Virus record (IMG/VR): IMGVR_UViG_3300038825_000894 | Span: 1-43,600 of that record | Source: a virus | DNA length: 43,600 bases | Direction: 5' to 3' (one strand) | In this document: piece by piece, positions 16,646 through 24,547 of the stretch | Layout of the letters: every line of letters starts with the position of its first letter | Numbering within the stretch: the stretch's first letter is position 1 | Program-made: the position numbers and the translations under genes | The notes under the pieces: generated by a model | What the model was told of the DNA's origin: nothing | The model's input: only the letters and a program-made list of their open reading frames with translations | Database searches by the model: none

Positions 16646-17889
16646 AGGTAGTCTGTTGGGTCTGCTGGTTTTTCTACGAGGGCGATGTAGTGGTCGCTCT
16701 CAAATCGTACTTGCTCTGTTGTGACGAGGAACTCTAGGCAAATGCGTAGCTCGTCTGCGTTAAGATCGTCGATGAAGACGAGCAGCAACTTCTTAAAGCG
16801 CACACCGTCCTTACCTTCGTTGATGATGTACTGGCACACACGGCGCTGGATGTCTGCTAGGATGTTCCTGCCCACGGTGTTGTATGCCTCGTGCATATTG
16901 ACCTCGGTGTGCGCTAGAAAGCGCATCGCTCGCTCCACGGTTTCCTTCTCGATGACCATGCTTTCTGTCTGATCTGCGAAGTGCATTATCATAGACATCT
17001 TCAGCAGGTGTACGTTCTTTCTGCCGTAGTATGTTTCGAGTCGGTGATCTTTGTTCACGGCTTTCTGCGTTAGCTCGCCGCTCTCGTAAACGTCCTTGTG
17101 ATACTGCGATGCCTCGTCGCTCATCGTCAGCGGCCCACCTACCTTCGCAAGTTTCTTGAGGTGTTCTAGCAGCGATGCCTTACATTTCTTCTGCTGCTCG
17201 TCTACGCCAGGGAACTGGCGTAGGAACCGAGGCTGGCCACCGTAGATCATAATGACACGGGATGTGAAACCCTGCGATATGATCTGATCGCTGAACGCCT
17301 GTTTGATGAACGAAGGCGTAGTGCCGCCGAGTATGTTAACGCAGATGTTCTTGATGATGTCCGTGCCTTGGTGCTTCGTCTTGTACGTGAAGTCACGGCT
17401 GTCGTAGAACTGGTTCAACATATTCACGATGTTGTCCGTGTTCTTGCGTAGCAGCACGCCCAGCTCTTCTACCATGAAGCCAACCGAGAAATGCGAAGCG
17501 CGTATCTGCTCGCCCTTGTCCTCGTAGTAGAAGTCTCTCGCACACTCCTTCACAATGAAACGTACGAGCGCCTCCTGTGTGATCGTGTCTGCGCTCAGCG
17601 GGAAGTACGGCTTCACCGTTACCTTGTTTGTTTTCTTATTGGGCTTGCGCTCAATGAGCATCGGGTTCTTAACGAACTCGCTCACCTGCGATATAACCCG
17701 CGACTTACCAGCAGCCGGTGGGCCTACGAAAAGTACGAAGAGGTTAGGGTAGAGGGTGAACGTATCAGGGAACAGCCATACTCTGCGTTGGAGTGCTGTT
17801 GCTATCATACTGTAAAATCCCCAGTCTATAAACATATCTGGAGATTCTAAGTCTTTGAGGAAGTGTCGCCATTTTTCTATGTTAGTCAT
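16642..17889 (-). CDS. DUF3987-type replication ATPase / putative helicase
   Basis: 415 residues. Walker A GPPAAGKS at 56-63 after LYPNLFVLFV, a Walker B-like GFMVEELG about 85 residues later, and GGTTPSFIKQAF, which resembles the S-x-x-x-P...G sensor of the DUF3987 family. Members are often found in phages in place of a DnaB-type helicase. It is encoded directly next to the DNA polymerase (the ATPase start overlaps the polymerase stop by one base), so a role at the replication fork is likely. No primase domain is visible. Confidence 0.65.
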   Translation of the reverse strand: MTNIEKWRHFLKDLESPDMFIDWGFYSMIATALQRRVWLFPDTFTLYPNLFVLFVGPPAAGKSRVISQVSEFVKNPMLIERKPNKKTNKVTVKPYFPLSADTITQEALVRFIVKECARDFYYEDKGEQIRASHFSVGFMVEELGVLLRKNTDNIVNMLNQFYDSRDFTYKTKHQGTDIIKNICVNILGGTTPSFIKQAFSDQIISQGFTSRVIMIYGGQPRFLRQFPGVDEQQKKCKASLLEHLKKLAKVGGPLTMSDEASQYHKDVYESGELTQKAVNKDHRLETYYGRKNVHLLKMSMIMHFADQTESMVIEKETVERAMRFLAHTEVNMHEAYNTVGRNILADIQRRVCQYIINEGKDGVRFKKLLLVFIDDLNADELRICLEFLVTTEQVRFESDHYIALVEKPADPTDYL

Positions 17890-20297
17890 TATACATCAAT
17901 CATATCTCCCCAGTTCTCGCCTATCATAGCTTCCGACTTCATCTTGAACGTTTCACCGAAAGGAGAGGTCATCTCACGGTTAAGCGCTACGCAAGCGAGC
18001 TTCGCTACTTCGTCTGCTACATCTGGAGAACATTGCAGCAAGACGCTATCGTGGTTATTCTGTATAACGTCAGCACCCAACTCTCGTATGCGTGCGTTGT
18101 TATACAAATCTGTAAAGGCCATGTTCGTGATGCAGCCTACGGTTGACTGTGGTACGAAAGCGTAGGCTTCCTTGAACATGGATGGGTCTATCGTCTGTGT
18201 GAACATTCGCGGATAGCCGAAGAGGTTACGCAAGATGCGTGTGCGTTTCAGCTCTGCGATTGTTTCCCTGTGCCAGAGGCGTATCTCAGGGAACAGCGTG
18301 TGATAGGTTTCCAGAAAGAACACGGCGCGTTTGTTCGTGAGGTTGACTGCGCCGCCTGACTTCTGGAGTACGTTGACTCGGAAGGTCGGAGCCTTCATGC
18401 CGTAGTTGCTGGCGTGGCATACCATCTTGGCCATGAAGTAGTAGCGTTTGTCTGCGCTCCAGTTGTCGCTGGACGAGATGAGCTTCTTGAGTTCTTCCCA
18501 GCGAGGTAGTTTGACGAGATCGGCGGCAGGAGCCTCGCAGTAGTCTTTGATACTCTGACCTAGCTCAGCAGCCCATACATCCTCAAAGAGACGCAACGCC
18601 ACATATACGTGAGACTTCACGCCGTTAGCAAACAGACTGCGGAAGTTACCTTCGCGGCACAAGTAGCTGACAACGAGCGCCTCTGCACCAGCTTGGTCAG
18701 CTTGCACTAGAACGTTGCCGGGATCAGCAACGAACAGCTTGCGTAGCTTCTTGGGAAAGTTCTGCACGTTTGTTCCCCACTTACCCAGCAACCTACGAGA
18801 CGCAAGACGGTACGACGTAGTGCCAGCTAGATTGTATGCGGTGGTGATACGCTTGTGATCGAGAGGCTTCACTCCGTCCCACGGCGGGAACTTTAATTGA
18901 CCGCTCTCCTTTGCGAGAGAGCGGTAGCGTAGAATGAGAGCCATCACCGGATTGTCTGGCTTGGATAGACGTAGTTGTAAGAGCGCCTTTTCACTCGTTA
19001 CGTCCTTGGATGGTCGCTTGTAACCGAGCCTGTTGTAGAGGTAGTCAGCGACTTGCTTGGGACTGTTTGGGTTAAGGTCTTTACCTACGAGCAATCGGAG
19101 AAATCGTAGCAGTACATTCTGATGCCTGTCGTTGTTGGCGATGATGTCGTCGAGCTTGGCGTCATCGTAGCGGATGCCCTGCAACATCGCAGTCAGGTAC
19201 GGCACGATGCTGTCGTTCACCTGCTGGATGCTCTCGGTCGCCTTGAAGTTTGCTGCCGTAGCATCTATCTGCGGCTGGAGCAGAGCCATACTGATAACGT
19301 CCTTGGCGTTGTACTCGTATAGCTGAGTCTGCTGCTCGTGGCCATGCGCTTCAAACACGCCCTCGTTCTTATGGTAGGGCTGATCGGTGTAAAGTGAGAG
19401 GCAATGTCCCAGCGACTTCTCCACTTCTGGGAACAGTCGGTGGTGCGCTAGCATCGTATCGTAGACGCGACGAGGCGCAGGGATGCCGTACTTGTAGCCC
19501 ATCACGAACAAGTCAAAGAGGGAGTTGTGTATGACGGTGGTGTTGTCTCGCATAGCAACGGCGAGTGCGCGTAGGATGCGCGGCGTGTCGCTGTAGTAAT
19601 AGCCTTCACGGGGAGAGACTACCATAGGTACACACCATGCACGCTTCTCGTCGAAGGAGAAGCCGAAGCAGGTCATCTCTAGCGAACGGTTTGTCTCTAT
19701 GTCAAAGTACATATGCTTACCCTTCGTCTCGGTGAGAACTCTCACGACCTCATCTGCGCGAGGCCAGAGTACGTGCGCTGCCTTCGTTACCTCCGGTGGC
19801 GTGGTCAAATAGGCTACCGCTTTCTTTACGTCACGAGTGAGCCAGAACTTACGATTGGGCCTACGCGTTTTACCGTGACGGCCCTTGTCATCACCACCGC
19901 CCTTATCGTCAGAGTCGTTGGGGTTGAAGTAGGCTTGGCGATCTACCGCCTCTTGCGGCTCATAGCTTGGCACGTACGTGATGCCGTCCTTGATGATGGG
20001 ACAACCGCGCTGCTCATCTATGCTAACGCCGGTCGCTACCATATCCAGAGCCTTCTGACCTAACAGCAGGACAACCTTAGTGTCCGGCTTGTAACTGACC
20101 TCACCGTTCTTCAGCGCGTCAGCTAGAAATACATCTACACTCTGCCGAGCCAGCGGCGAGAGCGCATTGAAAAACATCTGGCCACCGTAGCCGCTAAGCA
20201 GTTGCGCACGGTCGAAGCGAGATGGCTTCCCTAAAACAACGGTCAACCCTTTGTATGGTAGGGTTGACATCTTGTATCTGACAGTTTCTACAGACAT
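17889..20297 (-). CDS. polA: Family A DNA polymerase fused to a UDG-like N-terminal domain
   Basis: 802 residues. Residues 15-120 resemble the uracil-DNA glycosylase superfamily: VVLLLGQKAL at 75-84, an RGCP turn at 97-100, and SYEP at 111-114 where active enzymes have an H-P motif. Residues 190-340 are the 3'-5' exonuclease, with D199/E201 in DIET, H257-N258...D262 and Y327...D333. Polymerase motifs are A: D534-Q-A-G-A-E539; B: K624 with YG at 632-633; C: H749-D750-S751. Two oddities are the residue aligned with E. coli Phe762 reading His628 and the usual HDE reading HDS. It is the replicative enzyme. The ATG has no clear ribosome site and the gene has a 197-nt leader with repeats. Confidence 0.9.
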   Translation of the reverse strand: MSVETVRYKMSTLPYKGLTVVLGKPSRFDRAQLLSGYGGQMFFNALSPLARQSVDVFLADALKNGEVSYKPDTKVVLLLGQKALDMVATGVSIDEQRGCPIIKDGITYVPSYEPQEAVDRQAYFNPNDSDDKGGGDDKGRHGKTRRPNRKFWLTRDVKKAVAYLTTPPEVTKAAHVLWPRADEVVRVLTETKGKHMYFDIETNRSLEMTCFGFSFDEKRAWCVPMVVSPREGYYYSDTPRILRALAVAMRDNTTVIHNSLFDLFVMGYKYGIPAPRRVYDTMLAHHRLFPEVEKSLGHCLSLYTDQPYHKNEGVFEAHGHEQQTQLYEYNAKDVISMALLQPQIDATAANFKATESIQQVNDSIVPYLTAMLQGIRYDDAKLDDIIANNDRHQNVLLRFLRLLVGKDLNPNSPKQVADYLYNRLGYKRPSKDVTSEKALLQLRLSKPDNPVMALILRYRSLAKESGQLKFPPWDGVKPLDHKRITTAYNLAGTTSYRLASRRLLGKWGTNVQNFPKKLRKLFVADPGNVLVQADQAGAEALVVSYLCREGNFRSLFANGVKSHVYVALRLFEDVWAAELGQSIKDYCEAPAADLVKLPRWEELKKLISSSDNWSADKRYYFMAKMVCHASNYGMKAPTFRVNVLQKSGGAVNLTNKRAVFFLETYHTLFPEIRLWHRETIAELKRTRILRNLFGYPRMFTQTIDPSMFKEAYAFVPQSTVGCITNMAFTDLYNNARIRELGADVIQNNHDSVLLQCSPDVADEVAKLACVALNREMTSPFGETFKMKSEAMIGENWGDMIDV

Positions 20298-20494
20298 TTT
20301 AAATAGTGAAACGCAGGGCGATCAACTAGGGGGGAGGTGAAAGCTAAACCTCGGAACCTCGGTGCATCTTAATAGCATCTCTGTACCCTACGTTTCGGAA
20401 ATTAAATGTTATAGCCTTGGCGATCAATGCAGCACTCAGAGGGCTGTCTGCATCTTAATAGCAGTATGTACCAAGACTATAACGTGACCTACCC
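20298..20494 (-). repeat. Non-coding leader of the DNA polymerase gene with duplicated motifs
   Basis: 197 nt without a gene. Two copies of TGCATCTTAATAGCA (20363-20377 and 20449-20463) are each followed after 3-4 nt by TGTACC, and two copies of GGCGATCAA (20317-20325 and 20419-20427) precede them, so a whole unit appears duplicated. CCTCGG also occurs twice (20349-20362 area). No promoter is convincing on the minus strand: a TAAGAT box is present in both copies but lacks a -35. Could be a regulatory leader or a replication element for polA. Confidence 0.5.
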
Positions 20495-20980
20495 TTAACC
20501 TATCGTATGATCGGCGTTCTTACGCAGAACACGTTTCAAGCGATAATTGTTGTTCATCACAGCGTTACCGTTGTCGTCAAGAACCGGGCTACCGTCGTCG
20601 CTAGTCTGAGCGCTCTGCTCAGTCTCGATGGTTACGTCAGCGGCTAAGCCGGTGTACTGATCTACGTCAGGGCTGTCCGTGTCTACGGAAGCGGAGAGAT
20701 CGAATGCGCGGTGAAACGATTTGATCTTCTTCAACGTGATCTCCATAGCACGCTCGCTGAATGACCAGTAGTCACGGAACTGTAGCCCAGCGATACGAAC
20801 TGTGTTACCTTCGAGGTCTTCGGTAGCTTCTGGAGCTACGACCTCCCATTGCAGCACGATCATAGGCGCACCGGCCTTGCTCGTGGTGAACTCAGCCTCG
20901 ATGATACGAGCTGTGTATGTGTCCTTCTTCAGATAAGGTCTTACGTTATCTGCGATGTCATCTAAGTTGATGATTGCCAT
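20495..20980 (-). CDS. Putative single-stranded DNA-binding protein (DUF669-like)
   Basis: 161 residues. The opening INLDDI, YTARIIEAEFTTSKAGAPMI, VLQWEV and FRDYWSF recall DUF669 phage proteins, which have an OB-type fold and bind single-stranded DNA. The C-terminus is not the acidic DDDIPF type of bacterial SSB but ends basic (RLKRVLRKNADHTIG). Located between polymerase and the Sak4-like recombinase, which is the usual setting for this family. The call is from remembered pattern plus context. Confidence 0.55.
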   Translation of the reverse strand: MAIINLDDIADNVRPYLKKDTYTARIIEAEFTTSKAGAPMIVLQWEVVAPEATEDLEGNTVRIAGLQFRDYWSFSERAMEITLKKIKSFHRAFDLSASVDTDSPDVDQYTGLAADVTIETEQSAQTSDDGSPVLDDNGNAVMNNNYRLKRVLRKNADHTIG

Positions 20981-20989
20981 TATGTTTTA

Positions 20990-21232
20990 CTATTTATTAT
21001 TAGAGGGAGCGTCTTCGTTTATATGTTCCCCGTCAACCGCGCTCCTGCTGTTTTCTGGAGAAAGTGTTTGAGCTATACCGTAGGTTAGCTTGTCTATCGT
21101 GATCGTTTGAAGCAGAGTCATAGCATCGCTATAGTCTATCTTCAACTCGCTTGCGAGTTCCTTGACCTGCTCGTGGGCAGCTTTCGCTACCGTGAGGGTC
21201 ATTTCCTTGTAGTGTTTTTCTTCGTTAGTCAT
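20990..21232 (-). CDS. Small hypothetical protein (80 aa)
   Basis: 80 residues. Residues 1-55 are predicted helical (TVAKAAHEQVKELASELKID), and the tail is polar and disordered. Start overlaps the upstream gene's stop as ATGA. No family recognised. Sits between SSB-like and recombinase genes and may be an accessory factor. Confidence 0.5.
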   Translation of the reverse strand: MTNEEKHYKEMTLTVAKAAHEQVKELASELKIDYSDAMTLLQTITIDKLTYGIAQTLSPENSRSAVDGEHINEDAPSNNK

Positions 21233-21522
21233 CGTTCGATGTATTCAATAAGTTTATCTACCGTGTCTATGTTAGCAGAAGCTAAGACGTTCTTGAGCTG
21301 GCGTAGCTTGCGCAGTTGGCCAGCGTCATACTCTTTCGTAGGTGTGCCGTACAAGTCCTCAATGTCCTCTAGGATTGTGTTGAGGTCTAGCGGCGACGGC
21401 CACTCAGGCGCTGCGGGGAACTCGTCCATCGCATTCTGAACCTGTTGCCTAGCGTTACCGATGTCGGTAACTGCATCGTCTAGCCGCTGAAACAAATCAG
21501 ATACGTTACGCTGTGTAATCAT
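21229..21522 (-). CDS. Small helical hypothetical protein (97 aa)
   Basis: 97 residues, helical, with two leucine-rich stretches (LFQRLDDAVTDIGNARQQV and LRKLRQLKNVLASANI). Overlaps the Sak4-like gene upstream (ATGA). No domain known to me. Cotranscription with recombination genes suggests a role in DNA metabolism only by association. Confidence 0.5.
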   Translation of the reverse strand: MITQRNVSDLFQRLDDAVTDIGNARQQVQNAMDEFPAAPEWPSPLDLNTILEDIEDLYGTPTKEYDAGQLRKLRQLKNVLASANIDTVDKLIEYIER

Positions 21523-22175
21523 GCGCTGTAGTATTTCTTGGCTGCGTCGATGACAGCGGCGATGTCGTTGTCAATGTACGGCTCGTCGAACATACCCATC
21601 GGAGTCTTAGCGGAGGTGATGCCGTCGCTGTTCGTCTGGAAGACGTAGCGTACCTTGCCATCCTTGTCGCGTTTGACCTCGGTGAACAGTACCATAAGGA
21701 ACTCCTTCTCAATGCAGCCCTCATGTTGCTTACCCTGCACCTTGATGCGGCGTACGTTATACGTGTCACCGCTAGGCTGTGCGATCTGCACAATCTCGTC
21801 GATGCCGGTGAACACTACGACAGCACGGTCGTTCTTAACCTTGTCGAGCGTAGCCCGAATCATACGGTTGTAGTATGACCATACATCGTAACCCTTGAAG
21901 CTAGCCTGAGCCAGCGCTATGAGCGTCTCGGTGTACTTGGTGAATGACTCAATGACAATCACCTCACATTTCTCATCGCCCAGCGCAGCGTCTAGCGCCT
22001 TGTCGAACTCCTTGATGTTGGAGCATGGCGTAACCTTGAACTTGCTTGCGTTAGGAAACGGTAAGCCCTTGCGCTCAAGGTCTATGATATGCGTGGCCGC
22101 AGGAGATAGATTGCGCAGGGATGTTGATTTGCCTGTGCCGCTACTACCCACGACTCCTATGATAGCCTTACTCAT
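21519..22175 (-). CDS. Sak4-like RecA-fold recombinase (AAA_24-type ATPase)
   Basis: 218 residues. Walker A GSSGTGKS at 10-17, Walker B VIVIES about residue 75-80, and later GDTYNVRRIKVQG and the C-terminal DIAAVIDAAKKYY pattern. Small RecA-core ATPases of this type (Sak4 family) are phage single-strand annealing or strand-exchange proteins that work with an SSB. An SSB-like protein and a Cas4-like nuclease are encoded in the same operon, supporting a phage recombination/replication module. Confidence 0.7.
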   Translation of the reverse strand: MSKAIIGVVGSSGTGKSTSLRNLSPAATHIIDLERKGLPFPNASKFKVTPCSNIKEFDKALDAALGDEKCEVIVIESFTKYTETLIALAQASFKGYDVWSYYNRMIRATLDKVKNDRAVVVFTGIDEIVQIAQPSGDTYNVRRIKVQGKQHEGCIEKEFLMVLFTEVKRDKDGKVRYVFQTNSDGITSAKTPMGMFDEPYIDNDIAAVIDAAKKYYSA

Positions 22176-22324
22176 CGTAGCGCCTCCTTCAGCAGGTCTG
22201 GCACTAAGCCGTTGAGTCGTTTGCCTTCTCGCTTAGCGAGCTTCTTCAAGCGTGCGTGTAGCCGCTCCGGTATCATTACTGGACGGTAGGACTTAACCCT
22301 AGCGTCAGTCTTTTTTCTTCCCAT
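22172..22324 (-). CDS. Small ribbon-helix-helix-type protein (50 aa)
   Basis: 50 residues, ATG 22324, stop overlapping the Sak4 start (ATGA). VKSYRPVMIPERLHARLKKL is a ribbon-helix-helix pattern: a beta strand with alternating residues and then a helix, followed by a second helix (LNGLVPDLLKEALR). Strongly basic. Arc/CopG-type proteins bind operator DNA as dimers, so it is a candidate repressor of this or another operon. It overlaps the upstream gene by 20 nt. Confidence 0.6.
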   Translation of the reverse strand: MGRKKTDARVKSYRPVMIPERLHARLKKLAKREGKRLNGLVPDLLKEALR

Positions 22325-22631
22325 TGTTGTCATTTTTCTTTGGTTTGTTGACCTTTTTAAGGTCAGAGATTTCCTTCTCTAGTTTTGCTATCTTCTTACG
22401 GTAGTCGTCTCCGTCTAGCAGTAGCGTGGTTATCTTCATGCGCAGCGCTACAGAGTAGTGCCATGCGTCTATGATCTCTTCGTCTATGGCGTTGAGTATC
22501 TGCAAGGGCGACATACGGTACAGTCCCTTGTCTCCGTTAGGGTTATGCTCAGCAATGCCCTTGTTAAATTTAGCTACAGCTTCTACTGAGTAGCGGTGCT
22601 GTGCTAAGTCTCGTATTTCTTCGTCAGTCAT
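22305..22631 (-). CDS. MazG-like or helical hypothetical protein (108 aa)
   Basis: 108 residues. MSPLQILNAIDEEIIDAWHYSVALRMKI has the E-E-x-x-D-A-x-x-Y spacing of MazG-type nucleotide pyrophosphohydrolases and dATP/dGTP-hydrolase-like proteins, though only one such helix is visible. The C-terminal 40 residues are a coiled coil of Lys/Glu (KKIAKLEKEISDLKK) and a polar tail. The enzymatic assignment is weak; it may simply be a small helical protein. Stop/start coupling as TAATG with the nuclease gene upstream. Confidence 0.4.
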   Translation of the reverse strand: MTDEEIRDLAQHRYSVEAVAKFNKGIAEHNPNGDKGLYRMSPLQILNAIDEEIIDAWHYSVALRMKITTLLLDGDDYRKKIAKLEKEISDLKKVNKPKKNDNNGKKKD

Positions 22632-23569
22632 TAGGCTTGAAAAAGTAGTGGGTCGTAGGTGTTCGTTGTTGTGAACAAAGATTCTATGATAGTCTCGCGG
22701 TCATCCTTGCGTGGCGTAGTGCAGACCGGAGAGAACTTACACGTACCGAACTTAGTCTCGCAGCAGGTGAAGTTAGGAAAGAACATATCGTCCGGTTCTT
22801 TCCCATCTTTTATGACGGCGCGTAGGTTGTCCATGTAAGCCATGATCGTCTGGCGTAGGTGCTGCTCAAACTCTTCGAGTACGTGATCGCTGAACGTGAT
22901 GAACGGCGAGCGTTGGAACTTGTTGCGTCCGCTACGGTTGAGAAAGATACCGTTGATGACAACGTTACGCTTCTCGTCAGGGAACAGCCGCTTCCATATC
23001 ATACTGTAGAACATCATCTGCGGAGAGTTTTGGTAGCTGTCTAGGTACTTCTCGACTTGGTTGAGCGAGGTTGTCTTGTGATCTATGAGCGCAGGTAATC
23101 CGTTGTACGTGCCGATCATGTCTACCGTACCGCAAAGCACAACGTCGAGTAGCTCACCGTCGGTGATGTACGGCACGGCGAAGCGCTGCTCCAGTAACGG
23201 CCCGTCTGGGCCAACGTCTGCCTTGAGGCCATCGAACTGCTCGTAGGCCATGAAGTATTGCTGAAGCGTAGCAACAAGATGCCCCATGTTACGGAAGTCA
23301 TTGTCCGGTACGTGGATGTCATCCTGTTCAAAGTGTTCTATCGCAAGCGCTGTCGCAGCCTTCTCGTTGCCCGTAGTGTAGAACTCTTGGAGCGCTTTGT
23401 GAAAGGCTGTGCCGTACTCCATCTTGTGCGACTTAGAATCGTACGTGAGGCCGCGAGCGCCCATGTACCACAAGCGCCGAGGACAGGCTGTCTGAGTGTA
23501 GAGCGAAGCGTCTATCTTAACTATGTAGCGACCGTCGCTAGTCTTCTTTAGTGTTAAAGGTTGTGTCAT
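22631..23569 (-). CDS. Cas4/AddB-like PD-(D/E)XK exonuclease with Fe-S cysteines
   Basis: 312 residues. Catalytic pattern: H57 in GTAFHKAL, D150 in GTVDMIG, D163-H-K165 in LIDHKTTS and Q184...Y188 in QMMFY. Cysteines at C29 (TACPRRLWY) and C269/C270, C277, C283 (TCCE, GTCKFSPVC) fit the four-cysteine iron-sulphur cluster of Cas4 and AddB-type nucleases. Likely a 5'-3' or end-processing exonuclease producing single strands for the Sak4-like recombinase. Confidence 0.8.
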   Translation of the reverse strand: MTQPLTLKKTSDGRYIVKIDASLYTQTACPRRLWYMGARGLTYDSKSHKMEYGTAFHKALQEFYTTGNEKAATALAIEHFEQDDIHVPDNDFRNMGHLVATLQQYFMAYEQFDGLKADVGPDGPLLEQRFAVPYITDGELLDVVLCGTVDMIGTYNGLPALIDHKTTSLNQVEKYLDSYQNSPQMMFYSMIWKRLFPDEKRNVVINGIFLNRSGRNKFQRSPFITFSDHVLEEFEQHLRQTIMAYMDNLRAVIKDGKEPDDMFFPNFTCCETKFGTCKFSPVCTTPRKDDRETIIESLFTTTNTYDPLLFQA

Positions 23570-23829
23570 CGTAGGTTAGCAGGGAGGTTGTCAGATGCGT
23601 TTTCGAGGTCTATGCCATTCAGCTTAGCTAGCTCCTGCATCTGTTCTTCTAGTGTTTGTTTTTTCTTTTTGCTCATCGTCGAGCTTTTCTTACGTTTAGG
23701 TTTTGCAACTGACACGTTAGGGTCAGGCTGCGTTACAGCTAGGTAAGGCTTGAAATGCTCACGTAGCTCGTCATCACTCATCGCTTCCAACTCTGCGATG
23801 TCGCAGTTCAGTAGTTCTTCTATCGTCAT
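23566..23829 (-). CDS. Small charged hypothetical protein (87 aa)
   Basis: 87 residues. An acidic helical N-terminus (TIEELLNCDIAELEAMSDDELREHF) is followed by a Lys-rich middle (KPKRKKSSTMSKKKK) and a Gln/Glu-rich helix. 4-nt overlap with the nuclease gene. The mixed acid/base blocks suggest protein or nucleic-acid binding. Function unknown. Confidence 0.5.
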   Translation of the reverse strand: MTIEELLNCDIAELEAMSDDELREHFKPYLAVTQPDPNVSVAKPKRKKSSTMSKKKKQTLEEQMQELAKLNGIDLENASDNLPANLR

Positions 23830-23903
23830 TCTTTAATGTAGGTATACCAAAAAACTATGATCACTACCGACCAGAACAGATAACCGAAAGTTAATGCGCT
23901 CAT
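23826..23903 (-). CDS. 25-residue single-pass membrane micropeptide
   Basis: ATG 23903 to TGA 23826. Start and stop each overlap the neighbouring genes by four bases (ATGA), so all three are chained. The peptide is almost all hydrophobic (ALTFGYLFWSVVIIVFWYTY) with a lysine-glutamate end, so it is a membrane peptide. Precise coupling on both sides argues it is really translated. A role in membrane attachment of the replication machinery or in superinfection control is pure inference. Confidence 0.5.
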   Translation of the reverse strand: MSALTFGYLFWSVVIIVFWYTYIKE

Positions 23904-24493
23904 CGTATGATGCGAAAGCTATTGTCCTTGAACAACATCTCCGCATCGGGAGCCATCGTAGCCAGCGTGTCACGTAGCCAGCGCTCGTCGTCATCTGTTA
24001 GCGGCTCTTCTATGTTACCGCTCTCAAACATCTTGCCTTCTGTGGCAGACTCTAACCAGCGCACTACGTTATGTCGCCAAAGCGAGCTGTCGGTTGTGTG
24101 AAACTCTAGCGCCTTGCCTTCGTGGTTCTTGCGACGCATCTTACGCATACCACGTTTGAAGTACACTAGAACGCCGGGGTTCTCATCGTCTTGTATGATG
24201 CGCGTAGAAATTTGCGTACGTAGGAGGGCGTATTCTTCTGGCTCGTCTAGGTTTTCTATGAACCATAAAAGCCCATCGTTGATCTTAACGCTTAGCGTAC
24301 CTACTGTGTAGCCTGTGCCAAGTGACGGTACGAATACGTCTTTAGGTTCGGCTAGGAGCTTGTCGAGAATAGGTTTAATTGTCTCTGCGCTAGTCTCTGT
24401 ATAAGTTGAGCGCTTTATCTTGAGCGGAGAGTTTGCCTTACGCTCAGGTTTCTTGAGCTTGCCTACTACAATATCTATAGTGTCGTTGTCCAT
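23900..24493 (-). CDS. Hypothetical protein (197 aa) in replication operon
   Basis: 197 residues with Lys-rich N-terminus (KLKKPERKANSPLKIKR), a middle with YTVGTLSVKINDGLLWFIE and a C-terminal helical part. No domain recognised. First gene after the small transcription unit at 24548-24955, separated from it by a hairpin; it probably depends on readthrough or on an unseen promoter. Confidence 0.5.
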   Translation of the reverse strand: MDNDTIDIVVGKLKKPERKANSPLKIKRSTYTETSAETIKPILDKLLAEPKDVFVPSLGTGYTVGTLSVKINDGLLWFIENLDEPEEYALLRTQISTRIIQDDENPGVLVYFKRGMRKMRRKNHEGKALEFHTTDSSLWRHNVVRWLESATEGKMFESGNIEEPLTDDDERWLRDTLATMAPDAEMLFKDNSFRIIR

Positions 24494-24504
24494 TTTAGTA
24501 AAGT

Positions 24505-24540
24505 AGGGGAGGAGCGCCTGTGTTCGACGCTCGCTCCCCT
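24505..24540 (-). terminator. Hairpin behind the 24548 gene (weak terminator or processing site)
   Basis: On the minus strand, AGGGGAGCG and CGCTCCTCCCCT can pair with a 3-nt bulge around a loop of about 15 nt. It begins 8 nt after the stop of the 135-residue gene. It is followed by ACTTTACT rather than a U run, so termination would be partial. This fits a highly transcribed first gene with attenuated expression of the replication genes behind it. Confidence 0.45.
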
Positions 24541-24547
24541 CGCTAGG

